Part shown: piece after piece, positions 10,472 through 22,124 of the stretch
How the letters are laid out: each line of letters starts with the position of its first letter
Numbering within the stretch: the first letter of the stretch is position 1
Notes under the pieces: model-generated
Database searches by the model: none
The model's input: the letters and a program-made list of their open reading frames with translations, nothing else
Told to the model about the DNA's origin: nothing
Assembly: GCF_036669915.1 (NCBI RefSeq)
Contig: NC_089319.1
Span: forward strand, 9,960,080 to 10,024,079
From: Pocillopora verrucosa
Taxonomy: Eukaryota > Cnidaria > Anthozoa > Scleractinia > Pocilloporidae
DNA length: 64,000 bases
Direction of reading: 5' to 3'
Translations under genes and position numbers: made by a program

Positions 10472-13400
10472 TAAAAAAAGGAAGGGTACACCACACTATT
10501 TTTGAAGATTATTGATTAAAATTTCATATCCTTTTCCTTCAAACTCATTGTGTCATTTCAATTGTGGTAAATAACCATGGTGTAGGTGATTAGAGACATC
10601 GTGTAGACTCTTACGTTTTGGGGAAGCCCCTTGTTGCATAACCTTCATACAATATCAAGAAATAACCTTATGCTTGTCATCCCAACTTGAGAATCGAACA
10701 CCAAAAAATTACTCATTCTATATAGGGGTGCATTTCTGTGAAATCTCTCGCTGAACGAATGCTGTACCGCAGTTAGTTTAGGGAGCTTCTTCAAAATGAC
10801 TCAAAAGTTAAACTTGATCACGAACATGACTTTTCCAACGTCCGCTGCCAGAGCTAGTGCGTCATGGGACGTTTTTTGCTTATTGATATTGTTAATTAAT
10901 CAAATCATGATTACTATTACAAAGAGTTTGTAATCTCTTGTTACAATACTTATTATTATTATTATTGCTTGATGCATTGATCAGATAGGATCTTAAGTTG
11001 TAAAATGTTTGCATTTTCACAAAAATGTAGGTTTTTCAAAAACCTACCTATGTGTGCATCAGATGTTATTTCTTTTTAACTATGGTTTATTACATCACGA
11101 TCCCACAAGCTGCGAAGCTTCAACCCCATCGTGTGTAAATTAAGGTTTCACTCACTTACTTACACGGATCGATCAGTTTTGTTTACGAGTTTCAATGCAT
11201 CAAGAAAACGAACTAGAGGGTTTATTGGTGCATGGCAACGAGTGGACAAAAATTATTCAAGCACTTTCCATGGTATGATGCTTTTATTGCATACACACTA
11301 CCATTTTCTCCTACAGAACGACACACTTGAAAGATTGGAAGCAATTTATTATAAACACCACCAAACACGAAAGGTGGCGCGATATTTAGTCTCAGTTGAC
11401 AACTATATATATTTTGTATTTTGTTATTTGTTTTTACACTAATTTGCCAACGGAGATTCTTTACTTTTGAAAAAGAAACATAGATAATTCATATTTTTAA
11501 AATTCAATCAATGAATGGCATCTCGAATCGCAGATGCTTACAATTATGACGTATGAAAACTTGCAAATAAAATTGGACAACCTCGGCTTAGCAAACCTGC
11601 GAGTTTTCTCAAACGCTAAATCATTGATGATACTAGCTTCATAGTTTTTTTTTCTGTTTGAGATATCGTTCAAAGCTGACAATCACTCCCCGTAATGGTG
11701 TGGGGTTGTAGTCATCTCCATCTTTGGTTCTAACAGTGAGCACGCACTTGCTCAGCAATTCATTGAGTTGAGCTAGAGGTATTTCTTCAACGTTCCTGAG
11801 CTCTACCTTCCCTTTCAAGAAAGGTTTTTAGCGGGCATACGTCCCTGTTGGTCTTTCCTCTTGTGTTTTTGTTTTCTTGCTCATCTATGAAGTCATTTCT
11901 TGTTCTTTTAAGACGAGAAAATCTTGGCATCTCTTCTTCCATTTTGTTTTTTCAGGAAGCCGAGCGCTAGTTGTCCTCTACTGTGAAGAACTATCATTCG
12001 TGTCTTTGATTGGACGAACGATGTATTTTCATAGTTGCTCGCTGTTCTGATTGGTTGGTTGGATATTTCGTACGAATTTTACGCGGGCTTTTTATTGATG
12101 TGTAAATCTCAGTATGTATGAAATAAAACCTATTTCAACCATGTCAATGGTGATGGCGAATATGACTAATCCGTTTGTAAGCATCCTTCATGACTCAAGA
12201 AACTGCAAGTAGACGTGATTATGGCAAATCGTGAGTCCACGGATCATTCCGCTACACGCGCGCGAACTAACCCAGACACTATATAAATTTGGAGTGCATC
12301 TAGAAACCCACGCATTAATTTTGGCAAAAACATTCGGGAGAAACGTGCGCGACTAAACACGGATTGGTAACTCTCCAAGTTGGGCCGTAATAAGCAGCAT
12401 GGCATCACGCAAGCTGAAATACTGTGTTTAGTCGGATCAATTATTTAATTGGGACTCTTGAGATCTGAAAAACTCATTCACAGCCTTCGCCTCCTAGTTT
12501 GCCGGCCTGAGCAAACTGAAAACTGAAGATTTTCTGTGGTTCTGTGGTTAGCAGACTCTTAAACCAAGATCAACGCCAAAAGACATCTTTCCTCTTCTAA
12601 CCGGCTCTAAATACGATTATACATTTCTGGAGTGTTTTTAGAGCTACATTGTTTACGTTTTGTCACAACAGCGCTAAATAATCACTAGATATTTTTTAAA
12701 ATGCTCAAGATGAAAATTTTATTCATTGTCATACAAATATAATTTGAGAAATTTATGACTTCATCTGTGGCATACTGAGCTAAGCTTCATGGCGTAATAT
12801 GTACTTATATTAGAGGCGAAATATTGGCCCCTTACGAGCGAATATAGAAATACATTTCTGAAAAACAACTAATTTTTTCTAAAGCGATGCTTTTAATTTA
12901 AATCGGTCGTAACCAGCAATCTACTGAACTCAAACAGGGATCTAAGCTCCGGTTACCGAGTTTCGAATTTATTACTTGTATGCAGATTCTGGAGTCTGCC
13001 TTTGAAGAAATCGTACACGCTTTCGTCGTTATAATACTTTTCTTTTATAACCTGATTTGATCAAGTTGTAAGGCATTTTCATTTTCTTTTTAGGACACCT
13101 GTATTATTATTGAAATGGAAACTCTAATCTGTTGGCGCGTCCGTGATAAATTATTCCCAATTTCTCTTTCATTATTTTCCTTTCTGTAACAGCTGATGGT
13201 ATAAGCAACAAAACTTGGCAGTCTTGGCATGTTCACCAATTTATTTATCTATACTAGTTTTATAATCTTTTCCGAGGCTGCGTGCGATAACGCTGGACTT
13301 ATCAGTCGCCTAATTCATTATCATGTCAAAAGAAAGTTCTAGTTTGTAAACCAAATGAAAATATAAAAATAGATGAAGATTAATGATTTCGACAAGTTTC

Positions 13401-13825
13401 ACTTCTGTGTTGCGCTAAACGGCCGACTCTTACTTCAAATGATAACCGCAGGTTTAAATCGCAGATTTAAGAGCTTCGTGGTTTGGAAATTGATTAAAAA
13501 ACACGGCATAATAACATGCAATATCTACCTTTGCGTACGTTGATTTTTATCGAAACCATCCTCGAGAACCACAGGCACAAAAAAAAAGCTGCGTTATTAA
13601 CCAACAGTGTGAGTTTTAATCAATAACGTGCTAATTCGCACGGAAATATGATTGTTACGAGCTTTCATGCCTGAAACTCTAGATTTTCTCGGTTTATTGC
13701 TTTCCATCGACGTTAATCGCGTTTCGCCGTTGAAGGCAACTAATCAAGTGAGTTTTCAGCTCTTTTTGACGGCGCAATAATTATTTCCACCAGCCAGGTA
13801 AACACAGCTGTTTTCACGTCGTTTT
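10472..13825. other. 3.3 kb gap between A and B, no supported gene
   Basis: No conserved protein frame on either strand. There is a perfect 10-base inverted repeat with one-base spacer at 11027-11047 (GTAGGTTTTT c AAAAACCTAC), and a + strand TATA-like CTATATAAA at about 12288 with no gene attached. The part next to 13826 is the 3' flank of gene B. Confidence 0.4.
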
Positions 13826-14626
13826 CTAAGCCTTCTCTGCTTCGTCGTCTTCTTCGTCTTCCTCGCGAATTGGAGCCAAAGCAGGTCCGCCGGTTATAAT
13901 AGAAATTAAAGCTTCGTCTTCTGCATCAAGTTCTTTTGAATCTTTCCCTTCTTTGACCGGGAAAGCCTCACTTTCAGCACCTACCAAAGCGTTTTTTGCC
14001 GCGCTATCGGCGTCTTCGCCAAGGTGGTGAACTCTCTTTAATTTGCCTTTGGCAACTCGTGTTTTCATAGAATGCCTTTCACTTTTCATTCTGCTCAAAC
14101 AACAGCAGAAAAGGCAAGAGAATATGAGCACGCCGATGATTGTTACAATTGCCAATAGTGCCGGGTTCAATTTTGAGGGTTTATTATTTGTTACGCAGCT
14201 TCCGTTGCGACATTTGGCAGGTTTCGAACATTCAAAATCTGTTACACAACGCCGACTTGACTCAAAATCGTTATGAGACATTGATCTGTTGAAACAAGGT
14301 AACGACTGAAGACACTCACAGAATCCATTGATGCATCCGAGGTTGTCTGCCAAGTTATCGCAATCCGCCTGTTCTTGACACTCAATTTTGCAAACTCCGA
14401 CGCAAACGTTACCGCAACATGTTTGCGAGTTAGGGCATTTGTGGTCTTCGGAACAGGTAGGCAATGAATCCAGTGCAACTTCACATACCATCGACAACAG
14501 GACTTGGAAAAAGACTGTCACTTTAATACACTCTTCATGTTGCGAGATCAAACTGCTCTGTTTTGGTCCCCCCATAAAGATGGTGAAGTTATTCGTTTTG
14601 GTAAACACACTCGGAACTTTGCTCAT
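13826..14626 (-). CDS. gene B: cysteine-rich membrane protein with acidic tail, no PPxY
   Basis: Encodes 266 residues from ATG 14626. A hydrophobic segment at about 36-50 (VTVFFQVLLSMVCEVAL) is the likely signal peptide; the 35 residues before it are unusual, and starting at M18 is possible. The ectodomain (58-144) has C58-C64-C70-C75 with an extra C71, then C83-C89-C98-C103, and C127-C133-C139-C144, so the first and last match the C-x5-C-x5-C-x4-C module of gene A. The membrane helix is about 155-178, ending in a Cys cluster (CLFCCCLSRM) and basic residues. The 85-residue tail is acidic (REEDEEDDEAEKA) and has no PPxY. It shares strand, topology and ectodomain with the array but not its ligase-recruiting motif. 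Either it lost the motif or it works as an ectodomain partner or decoy. Confidence 0.75.
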   Translation of the reverse strand: MSKVPSVFTKTNNFTIFMGGPKQSSLISQHEECIKVTVFFQVLLSMVCEVALDSLPTCSEDHKCPNSQTCCGNVCVGVCKIECQEQADCDNLADNLGCINGFCECLQSLPCFNRSMSHNDFESSRRCVTDFECSKPAKCRNGSCVTNNKPSKLNPALLAIVTIIGVLIFSCLFCCCLSRMKSERHSMKTRVAKGKLKRVHHLGEDADSAAKNALVGAESEAFPVKEGKDSKELDAEDEALISIITGGPALAPIREEDEEDDEAEKA

Positions 14627-14701
14627 TTACACACTACCTCGACAAGTGGTAACAATGCCACGAGCACGACTCGCAGGTGTTAATAACAGGAAATAATAGA
14701 T

Positions 14702-14709
14702 ATGCAAAT
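14702..14709 (-). promoter_or_regulatory. octamer-like site upstream of gene B
   Basis: ATTTGCAT on the minus strand, about 76 bases upstream of the gene B ATG, matches the POU-factor octamer and is followed by an AT-rich TATA-like stretch. A chance match is possible. Confidence 0.2.
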
Positions 14710-17160
14710 ATAATGTGCTTATCAATCAGCGCTGTTCTACTGTTGTTGTCTCAAAATGGGTTTCGGAAGCACGATGTCACCTTAAATAATAACTTCTAAT
14801 CGGCGATATTCGCCAATCTCAGGATGACTTTACACATGTCTGTCCGAGGCACTGCGGACGCCAAATGGATGGAAAACCGCATTTGTATCGGGAATTGATA
14901 ATTCAAGACAGATCCGTCGAAGCGTTCAATTCGCGCTCAATAGATTTGCGTTTGATGGATGCCAACTTGACAAGTGATTAAGTCAGAAGGTTTCAAATGA
15001 CGTGTACGGGCACGTATTGCTGGGGAGAATCACGCACTTCCCATTGTAAAGTATAAGCATATTTCTCTAATTTCTGTTTGCCTTGGCTACGCTATCTCGT
15101 TCCGCTTGAAACAACTGTTTTTGTTCGCACCGACCACAACAAACTCAATATTCCCGCCTACTTGGTTTCCACTCGGTAAAGAAAACAGTATTGGACGATG
15201 AAAAGCGACTTTAGGCCAAACATCGATGGATTTTTTGGCTACTAATTCTAAAATCGCTGGTCCGACTTTCTGCTTGGAGCCTACAACCTATAATTTCATC
15301 CACGCTATATCCTTACCTTCGGTTTGAAATTCTAAAGAAACGTTTGACTGAACGAACAAGATGAAATTTCAAAAGTCCATACGTTTCAAAGCAGTACCCA
15401 AATCAGGTCTATTCAGCAAGGCATTTCTCGTTAAGCTCTTAAGCTTAATTGGAAAGTTCGTTTTCATTCAAGCAATAGGCTTCAGCATTTGAGGAAAACT
15501 CTTTTCCACCTTGTGGCAAATTAAAAGAAAAATAATTGCGAAGACAATACAATTTCTAACAATATAATGCATAATTTGTAAGTGTTCTGTGGTGCGTGTT
15601 CTTTGTTTATATTTTCGATCGCTAAGCAAATGTTTAGAAATGGGATTCAGTGCATGTCTATAGCTAAAACTAGCGGAGAGTGTCAAAACAAATGGACAAT
15701 AATGCCGATGTTTTGAGGAAATTATAAATTTAGCTTTGTCTCCATGTGTTTATTTATTTTCTTTTTTATTAAATCGACTTGACCGCAGGGTTAACCGGCT
15801 CTGTAACAATCATAATTAGTTTTCATACAACAGCTGGTCGTGCTTATAGTTTGTGTTTTTCCGGATTTTTGGGCCACTTCACATCTCCAATTTTGGTCAT
15901 AAACACCACCTCATCTCGGCATCATGAACAAACATTTGTTGGTATTTTTAATGTGTGCTCCAGGGCAGACTTGTCAGATTTTTCTTTATCACTAATCGGC
16001 TTCGCCGCGGCTGACAAAGGAAAAAATTTGCATACATTTTTTTGGGGTCAACCATTAGGTTGAGAGGATCAAAGAAGATAACATAGCCAGACAAATGTTC
16101 CCCCGTTGTCTAGTCAATGCTAAGAGTTGGACTATAGTTAGTCGGTCACACTTTGCACGAAGAATGACACAAGCGTTTGTCTAATTCCATAGCTGACTGA
16201 AAATAATAAACAACTCGAGAAGTTCCACAAGTACTTTTCTTTTTCAATTCGACATGGGAAAAACAGTGGAGGATTACTACCACTAAATTCACATTTTTAG
16301 CACCTAAGAAAGGACTTCAAACAAAGATTCATCGCCCTAGGGTTGGATTTCACAGACTCCCTACTGTGATCCAACGCATGGTTGACATCTACCCTTTCCA
16401 CAAGATTTAATCGAAGTCAGATTTTATAATTATTCATTATTTTAAAATAATGCCAATAATAGTGTCACTTGTCGATAAAATAGCCATAAAGTTGAACAAG
16501 AATATTAAATGGTCAGGTACTGAATTGCACAAAAGCTAAGAGAAAACAGACTAAACTCGTTATTCAGACATTTTCCCTTTCCACTAAATTTTATCACGTA
16601 GGTAGGGTCAAGACTGGTTTATTAATTGTGTCACTGGCCGATAAAATGGCTGTGAAGTTGATATAGAATATTTAACGGTCAAGTACAGGATTTCTTAAAT
16701 AACATACCAAAACCCGTTACTTTTACTCCCATAGATGGGAAAGTGGTGTGTTTCATAAGTTACGCGTTGCAGAGCTCACAGTGGACTCCATGAGCTAAAT
16801 TTTGTATTTTTCTAGTCAAATAAAAGAAGACAGGCCATTACCGAAGTGAAAACAACTCCAGGGTTTTGCGTTTCGTTTGTTTGACTCTCGTTCCTCGTTC
16901 GCACTATAAGATTATTCAAAGAAGACAGGCTGCTGACTATTGTGGGATTCATAGTTCCTCTTCTTGGGGCAGTTTATGCGTTTGCTCCCTTCACCTGAAA
17001 ATCTGGTTGAAAACTGTCAATGTAAAAAAAAAAAAAAAAAAAACTAGAAATTGATCGTTCGCTGAAAGACCTAATTGTTTAAGGCAATTTCACATAGACA
17101 GAACAGCAAGATATCTCTTGAGAACAGCTATAAACAAGAACATAAGGCAGCCACGTCTCG
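14710..17160. other. non-genic stretch with a local duplication and poly-A
   Basis: No convincing gene. It contains a diverged direct repeat (16463-16530 and 16629-16696) and a run of 20 A at 17024-17043, which could mark the end of an old retroposed sequence. Open frames near 15779 and 16866 lack ATG starts or recognisable domains. Confidence 0.4.
16463..16696 (+). repeat. diverged direct repeat of about 68 bases, two units
   Basis: Units at 16463-16530 and 16629-16696 share TGTCACTTGTCGATAAAAT / TGTCACTGGCCGATAAAAT and continue with GTTGA..AGAATATT and GGTCA.GTAC. Spacing is 166 bases. Origin unknown; no coding frame is conserved. Confidence 0.6.
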
Positions 17161-17166
17161 TCCCTA

Positions 17167-17397
17167 ATGATATCTTGGATAAGTACAGTAATATGCATCC
17201 TATCTTCTGCTCTTCATTTTGAGAGAAACGCAGTAACCAGCGCCAGTGACAAAACCGCAGTGAACAGTAAGGCTACTCTCGGCGACTGTTTTCAGGTCGA
17301 ATTCAAATTCAGAGAGGTAATTTTTGCCGAGGGAAGGAGACCTCCAGAAAATCCGGAAGAAAATCGTTCTGCCAGGGTAATAACGCGAACCAACTAA
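17167..17397 (+). CDS. possible small secreted-protein frame, + strand
   Basis: ATG-initiated 76-residue frame with a hydrophobic start (MISWISTVICILSSALHF) resembling a signal peptide, then a polar, basic remainder with a single Cys. It lies opposite the 3' flank of pseudogene C. It has no domain, no clear promoter and only weak internal splice donors. It may be chance; kept because of the leader. Confidence 0.2.
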   Translation: MISWISTVICILSSALHFERNAVTSASDKTAVNSKATLGDCFQVEFKFREVIFAEGRRPPENPEENRSARVITRTN

Positions 17398-17570
17398 AAC
17401 CTCGAATCATATGTTTCGTCAAGCACGAGATTCAAATGCCCAAGGAAGCCCAAGGAGTGTTGGAGAAAAGGATTTTAGTTCCCAATCGTTATTTGGGAGT
17501 GCCAACATAGATCTCCATGACCACAAGCCGTTGCTTGTTCGCGGGTTCGTGGTTCGTGGATAACAGTCTC

Positions 17571-18649
17571 CGGTGAAGCCCTCATGACTTCTTCGTAGCT
17601 TGGCTGGAGGTGCTTCAAGTTTCATGTCCCCAACGTCACTGGTAGGACTGTGGGGCCACTAATTGTGACAAGAGAAGAGCATTGTGATGTGTGCGCGATT
17701 CTAACAGCGTTCCGGCTGTTCGTTCACTGAGCTCATTGCCTCACTTCGAACCTTCCTATTTTGCTGGGAAGCTTCTTTTCCTGTGGAACTTCTATCCATG
17801 GGGGACCAATCCGAAAAGCGTAGTGTTAACGTTATCATTTCGTTCATTTCGGCGTTGCCTCGCGCAACAACAAATGAGAAATATCAGGGCTGCGATTAGC
17901 TCCACTCACATTGCGTATCGTGTTACTTGACAACGAGATCTTGGAGGAATCATTGCCCTTGCGCTCACCTCGAATGCCTACCCCCTTTGACCGATGTGTC
18001 CCCTTGGCCCCTGTGCCTTCTGGTCCCATTCTGTTTCGCCGCCCGCCCCTGTAGTTCCCCCCTCCTTTCATGTAGCCAGCTCCGGGCTCTGCGCCCTGCC
18101 TCCTGAGCTATCCATTCATCTGGGAAGTGGCCAATGCAATGATACCCGTTATTAGAGAAACCAATGAAGGGAATGAAACAACATCATACACTTGAGCTGC
18201 GACATAAAGATCTTGATAAAAGATATGATTGCATTTACGACAACAATTGCAGTATAGTTTGGGACTATGAATAAAGCCTTTAAAAAAAATTCAGGTTTGA
18301 ATGGGAGTCGAACCTTTGACGGGCTTGACGGACCTTCAAATCAAACTTAACAGAAGCTGGTTCTTATGTAATATCTCATTTTTTATGTACTATCCCACGG
18401 GAAACATCATTTGGTGCATATTTTTCGACGTGTCACTTGTGTTTAATAGAGGACAATTGTAGATTAGAAGACACAAACGCTAAAACGTGGATCATTCAAT
18501 GATCCATGTTGTTGTCAGTCTCTGTTTTACTGATTACAGCAGAAAGACTCACCATAACAGCCCTCGTCGTAACTACACGCTAAGGTGGCGTACTTGTTCA
18601 TAAGACAGTACAAAATCTGGCAAACAAGAACTCTTCTTTCCATTCTCAT
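17571..18649 (-). pseudogene. gene C: two-exon PPxY-array member, pseudogene
   Basis: Exon 1 (18553-18649, 97 bases) is intact: MRMERRVLVCQILYCLMNK leads into LACSYDEGCYG and ends at a GTGAGT donor in phase 1. It has the same length and phase as exon 1 of gene D and is clearly related in sequence. The matching exon 2 (about 17571-17935) is recognisable but broken. A membrane-like stretch (ELIAALIFLICCCARQRR) is followed by stops, the AATGAGCTCAGTGAACGAAC block matches gene D, and the tail GAAGCACCTCCAGCCAAGC has one base more than the gene E equivalent, which shifts PPPSYEEVM out of frame. The Cys-rich start of exon 2 is not recognisable; a C/G-rich stretch lies there. The intron carries a SINE. 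A transcript may still be made, but no intact receptor. Confidence 0.75.
18285..18352 (-). repeat. tRNA-derived SINE fragment in the gene C intron
   Basis: The minus strand has a B-box-like AGGTTCGACTCCCA followed by CAAACCTGAATTTTTTT, the same junction type seen in the SINEs near 22.6 and 58.4 kb. The 5' half is eroded. Tail sequence may extend to about 18200. Confidence 0.55.
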
Positions 18650-18777
18650 GTACAGTTAGGGTATATTCTAGATCATGTTTCCTCAGAGCAAAATAGAATC
18701 TGTTTTCTCGCCGTTTCGGTATCTGATCTTATGCAGACTGTGGCCATATTTTAGGAAGTATTTTTCAGATATTCGTG

Positions 18778-18815
18778 TTCAGCTGATGCACTTCTGAATA
18801 TTGTTTTTCAGAATC
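18778..18815 (-). promoter_or_regulatory. conserved upstream block of gene C
   Basis: On the + strand it reads AGCTGATGCA followed by TCTGAATATTGTTTTTCAG, about 145 bases upstream of the gene C ATG. Nearly the same words occur at a similar place upstream of genes D and E, so the tandem duplication carried the upstream region with it. This is a candidate shared promoter element. Confidence 0.5.
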
Positions 18816-19503
18816 AAAGATATCAACGCACGCTGTTGTATGGTTTTAATCAAGGGGAAGTAAATTATTCTGGGTATTTCGAATTGTAAATAAGTTAAAA
18901 GACAGAATTTCCTTTAAATTTTGACGTTTAGTACAAAAATTGACAAATATTCTTTCTCAAAACATGCTTTCCTTTGCATAGCCTATTCGTGGTGAAAAAG
19001 ATTCGTTTATTTGCATATCAGCAATATATACTATGAAACAGACAGTTCTATATTTGACCCGAGTATACTTTTTTACACGAGGGTAATTTACCACATTCCT
19101 GACCCCTTCTAAATCCGTATTGCGTGGCTGCTTTTCTTTCGTAGCTACACCTTCGTTCATCTTTGTGTGACAATGGAGACCAAATATTAGTATACTCTTC
19201 GGATAGACTGGATCAAAATGTTTATTTATTAACGGTTCACTGAAACAAATTAAACAACAAATGAATATGCGAAATTGATTAACAGTGACTTGAAATAACA
19301 AAGCCAAAAGCCGAATGAAAATCAGTTGAATAAACAACCGGCAAAAATACGAAGCAGTTGAAAGGGCTTTCCAGAGCCATATCATACAGCTAAGCTGTAT
19401 GATATGATAAGCTACAAAGCTTAGTCTATGCGGTTACTTCTTAGCTTCGAATAATCATGGTGACATGTTGCTGATTTGGCAGAGGTCTTGAATGAACAGC
19501 CCC
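18816..19503. other. intergenic, gene C promoter region to gene D 3' end
   Basis: Holds the upstream region of gene C and the 3' flank of gene D. No further gene is supported. A near-perfect palindrome lies at 19378-19406. Confidence 0.4.
19378..19406. repeat. perfect 14-base inverted repeat, one-base spacer
   Basis: CATATCATACAGCT, then A, then AGCTGTATGATATG. The arms are perfect complements. It sits about 100 bases 3' of the gene D stop codon, so in the transcript it would form a hairpin with almost no loop, or extrude as a cruciform in DNA. Confidence 0.85.
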
Positions 19504-20758
19504 CTATGACGCCCCCATAACTTCTTCATAACTTGGTGGAGGTGCTTCAGTGTTATATCTGTCGTCAATGTAAGATTGGAGACAGCTGTAAGCGATAGTA
19601 TCAGAAATTTGATTACGAGCTTCTTCGTGTTGCGGTAGTTCGTTCACTGAACTCACTTCATTGCTTCCCATCTGTTCATTTTGCTGAATGTGTCTCATCC
19701 TAGAAGTTTCCGCATCCGTTGTGACAACTCTTGGTGTGATTTTTCTGTTGCCTTGTGCTTCATCTTTTAGCATTATACAACAACAACAGAGAAATACAAC
19801 GATGACAACTATTAAAACTCCAAAGACGAGGGACACTGTTGTGTCCCTTCTGCCACCTGGTATGCAGTGCCCATCATCACACATATACCCGCTGTTACAG
19901 CTTGGATCCTCATAACATTCTGTTTTAAAAGAAGAAAGGACACTGCACTTTCACAAACCACTCATTAAAAGCAGCTGAAAAAAAAGGTCACCACATTTAC
20001 ATAACAAGTAGGGGAAAGAAGAACCTTCGTGTGGCTTCGTAACTCAGTTGGTACCGCGCATCACTATCTGGGAAGCACAGGTTCGAATCTTGTCTAAATC
20101 TAGTTTTTTTTAAGGCCTCCTTTATGTAATTGCCTAAATTTCAGCACACCTGCTTCACTTCTTCTTCAAAAAAGGTTGAATGATACTTTCCGAATCAAAC
20201 TTGTAGGTATTCTAGCACATGTTTATAGAGCTTTCAAAACAATTGACTGAGAAGTGGAAATTGTTTAATTTCGCAATGATACCTACGATGAATGAATACA
20301 TTCAAGGGAACATATGAGCATAATGTGTTTGATCTGTGATAGAGGAAAGATGATCAGATAATACACGACTTTTTTTGAAGTACCTGTGAAAGTGAAGCTT
20401 GCTAAAAATAGATACAGGCTTAGACTAGATTCGAGTCTGCGAATTTATCCAAATGGAAGCTAGGAAGTGATTGTGCGATACATGATTTTTATTTTTTTTG
20501 TCCCTTGACAGTAACATTTCATGGCACAGAATCTTTGAAATTGTTCTCGTTTCTGGTGGAAAGCAATCGTTGATTTGATGATGCCAACGATAGGACAAGA
20601 ATCACAGATGTGAGCTCATCTAATACGCCTTTCAATCTGTAATTACAGGAAAGAGACTCACCATGACAGTTGTTGTCATATTTACAAGTTGAGGTCGCGT
20701 TATTGAGCATAAAACAGTATAGAATCTGCCAGACTAGAATTTTGGTTTCCATCCTCAT
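19504..20758 (-). CDS. gene D: two-exon cysteine-rich membrane protein with terminal PPxY
   Basis: Exon 1 is 20662-20758 and exon 2 is 19504-19919. The donor CATG|GTGAGT and acceptor TTTTAAAACAG|AATG join in phase 1, giving 170 residues. The protein starts MRMETKILVWQILYCF, a signal peptide cleaved near ATSTC. The mature ectodomain has CKYDNNCHGEC followed by the module C-x5-C-x5-C-x4-C (CYEDPSCNSGYMCDDGHC), which is the same spacing as in genes A and B. A membrane helix follows (TVSLVFGVLIVVIVVFL) with a CCCC cluster at the inner face, a likely palmitoylation site. The tail of about 100 residues ends PPPSYEEVMGAS, with PPSY at about 160-163. The intron contains a SINE on the opposite strand. 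This is the best complete two-exon member and the reference for the damaged neighbours C and E. Confidence 0.85.
20031..20165 (+). repeat. tRNA-derived SINE in the gene D intron
   Basis: A-box-like GTAACTCAGTTGGTAC and B-box AGGTTCGAATCTTG lie in tRNA-like spacing, followed by a T-rich link and ATTGCCTAAATTTCAGC. The tail is shared with the SINE near 58.4 kb. It is antisense to gene D. Confidence 0.65.
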
Positions 20759-20883
20759 TTAAAACTAGGGTAGGATCTCAATCAGTGTACTCTTACGACT
20801 AAATGGAACCCTGTTTTCGTCAGTCAAGCTGGTATTATTCAGTTGGCGTCGCAATATTTTGGCAACAATCTTAATATTTGGTT

Positions 20884-20920
20884 CTAAGCTGATGTAAATC
20901 TAAATATTGGTTTTCAGAAT
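20884..20920 (-). promoter_or_regulatory. conserved upstream block of gene D
   Basis: The + strand reads AAGCTGATGTAAATCTAAAT then ATTGGTTTTCAGAAT, about 145 bases upstream of the gene D start. It is the same block as at 18778-18815 and, in part, 23970-24003. Only the motif is shared; the bases around it are much more diverged. Confidence 0.5.
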
Positions 20921-21022
20921 TTCACATATCAATTTCGACATTTGGTTCGATTTCCATCCAGCAAGTAAAGAACATTACTTGAGCATTTCAAATTGACAAT
21001 ATTTGCAGAACTAAAAACCTTT

Positions 21023-21078
21023 GGAACTTAAGCAAAAACAAAGCAGAATCTGACAATAAGTAGAACTTTCCTTTTCAT
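21023..21078 (-). pseudogene. fragment of another array first exon
   Basis: ATGAAAAGGAAAGTTCTACT and the following TCAGATTCTGCTTTG align with exon 1 of gene C (ATGGAAAGAAGAGTTCTTGT ... CCAGATTTTGTACTG), with one extra base and then a stop. The GAGAATACC words upstream also resemble the gene C 5' flank. No donor or second exon remains. It is probably a relic of a duplicated copy between D and E. Confidence 0.4.
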
Positions 21079-22124
21079 TCGCGTAAGGACGGTATTCTCG
21101 TACGTTCTTTGATATGCATATAGCTAGTAATAGAAATGAGGAAGTCATGGAGGAAAATCCCGAGCATTGGCTGCAATATCTGATCGATTCCACTCGAGTT
21201 ATTTTTGGACTGTAAGGGGTAATTTGCACGAAATTATCCTTTTCTCTTCACAACTGTTCAAAAACTTTCCAAACATACGCCCACAGAAACAGACCGGAGG
21301 TTTTTCTTTTTCCTAAGCAAGGGCAACGCGAAACGGAGAGCCAAACGATACTTGAGTTGATGCAATATTTCATGACGACCTTTTGCATGGACGAAATGTA
21401 AATCTTCCATTCATTAAAAATTCGCTGTTTACCCAAGGGTTTCGCTCAGCAAATAGGGATTTCCGACTTATCACGACAGATCTTACGACAAAATATCGAT
21501 GTTTTTACGCCACGTCACTGGTTACGTATTCTTGTCATAGTTGTGTTACGCGATGATCGCTTAGTTCACGTAGTCTGTCACGTACGGTAAACTTCACAGA
21601 AACCATAACAGCGATACGTCATTTGTTGTCCAATATGAATCACCCACTGAATCTCTTACTGCTCATGCAAGGTGCATAGTTTCTATGGGCTAAACACAAT
21701 AAGTATCAAAGAGTACATTCGGTAAAATATGCTCTCTTATTGCCCCTCTTCAGAGAAAATAGCTCCGGTCTGAACAGACGAAAACTTTTAGCCCCTTGTA
21801 ATGCAAAAGTATTTTACAACCAGCTATGATCTGGATAACCTTCCATTTTCAAAGAAGTTTCATGGTAAGCATATTAATACTTGCCTTTAAATCGCGCATG
21901 ACACATGAAAAACTCCATAACGCCATTTATTTTTTTGTCTTATTAACAATTCCACCAAACAAACAAGATATGGCTGTGGAAGCCCTCAAGGGCTCCTCAC
22001 AGTTTGGTGGAGGTAGCCAGTCTCAAGTCCTCGTTCGGTAAAGACCAGTGAAAGAGCGGGTGAACGACTGACAGTGGTTACGGTTGTCAGGGAAACAGCC
22101 GCGTGAACCCTTCACATATAAAAT
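21079..22124. other. intergenic D-E
   Basis: No supported gene. Short frames here lack family features. A + strand frame at 21826-22041 has no signal or domain. Confidence 0.35.

Noticed and set aside
11131..11442. 103-residue + strand frame
   Set aside because: Starts at GTG, no ATG-led domain, no splice or promoter support.
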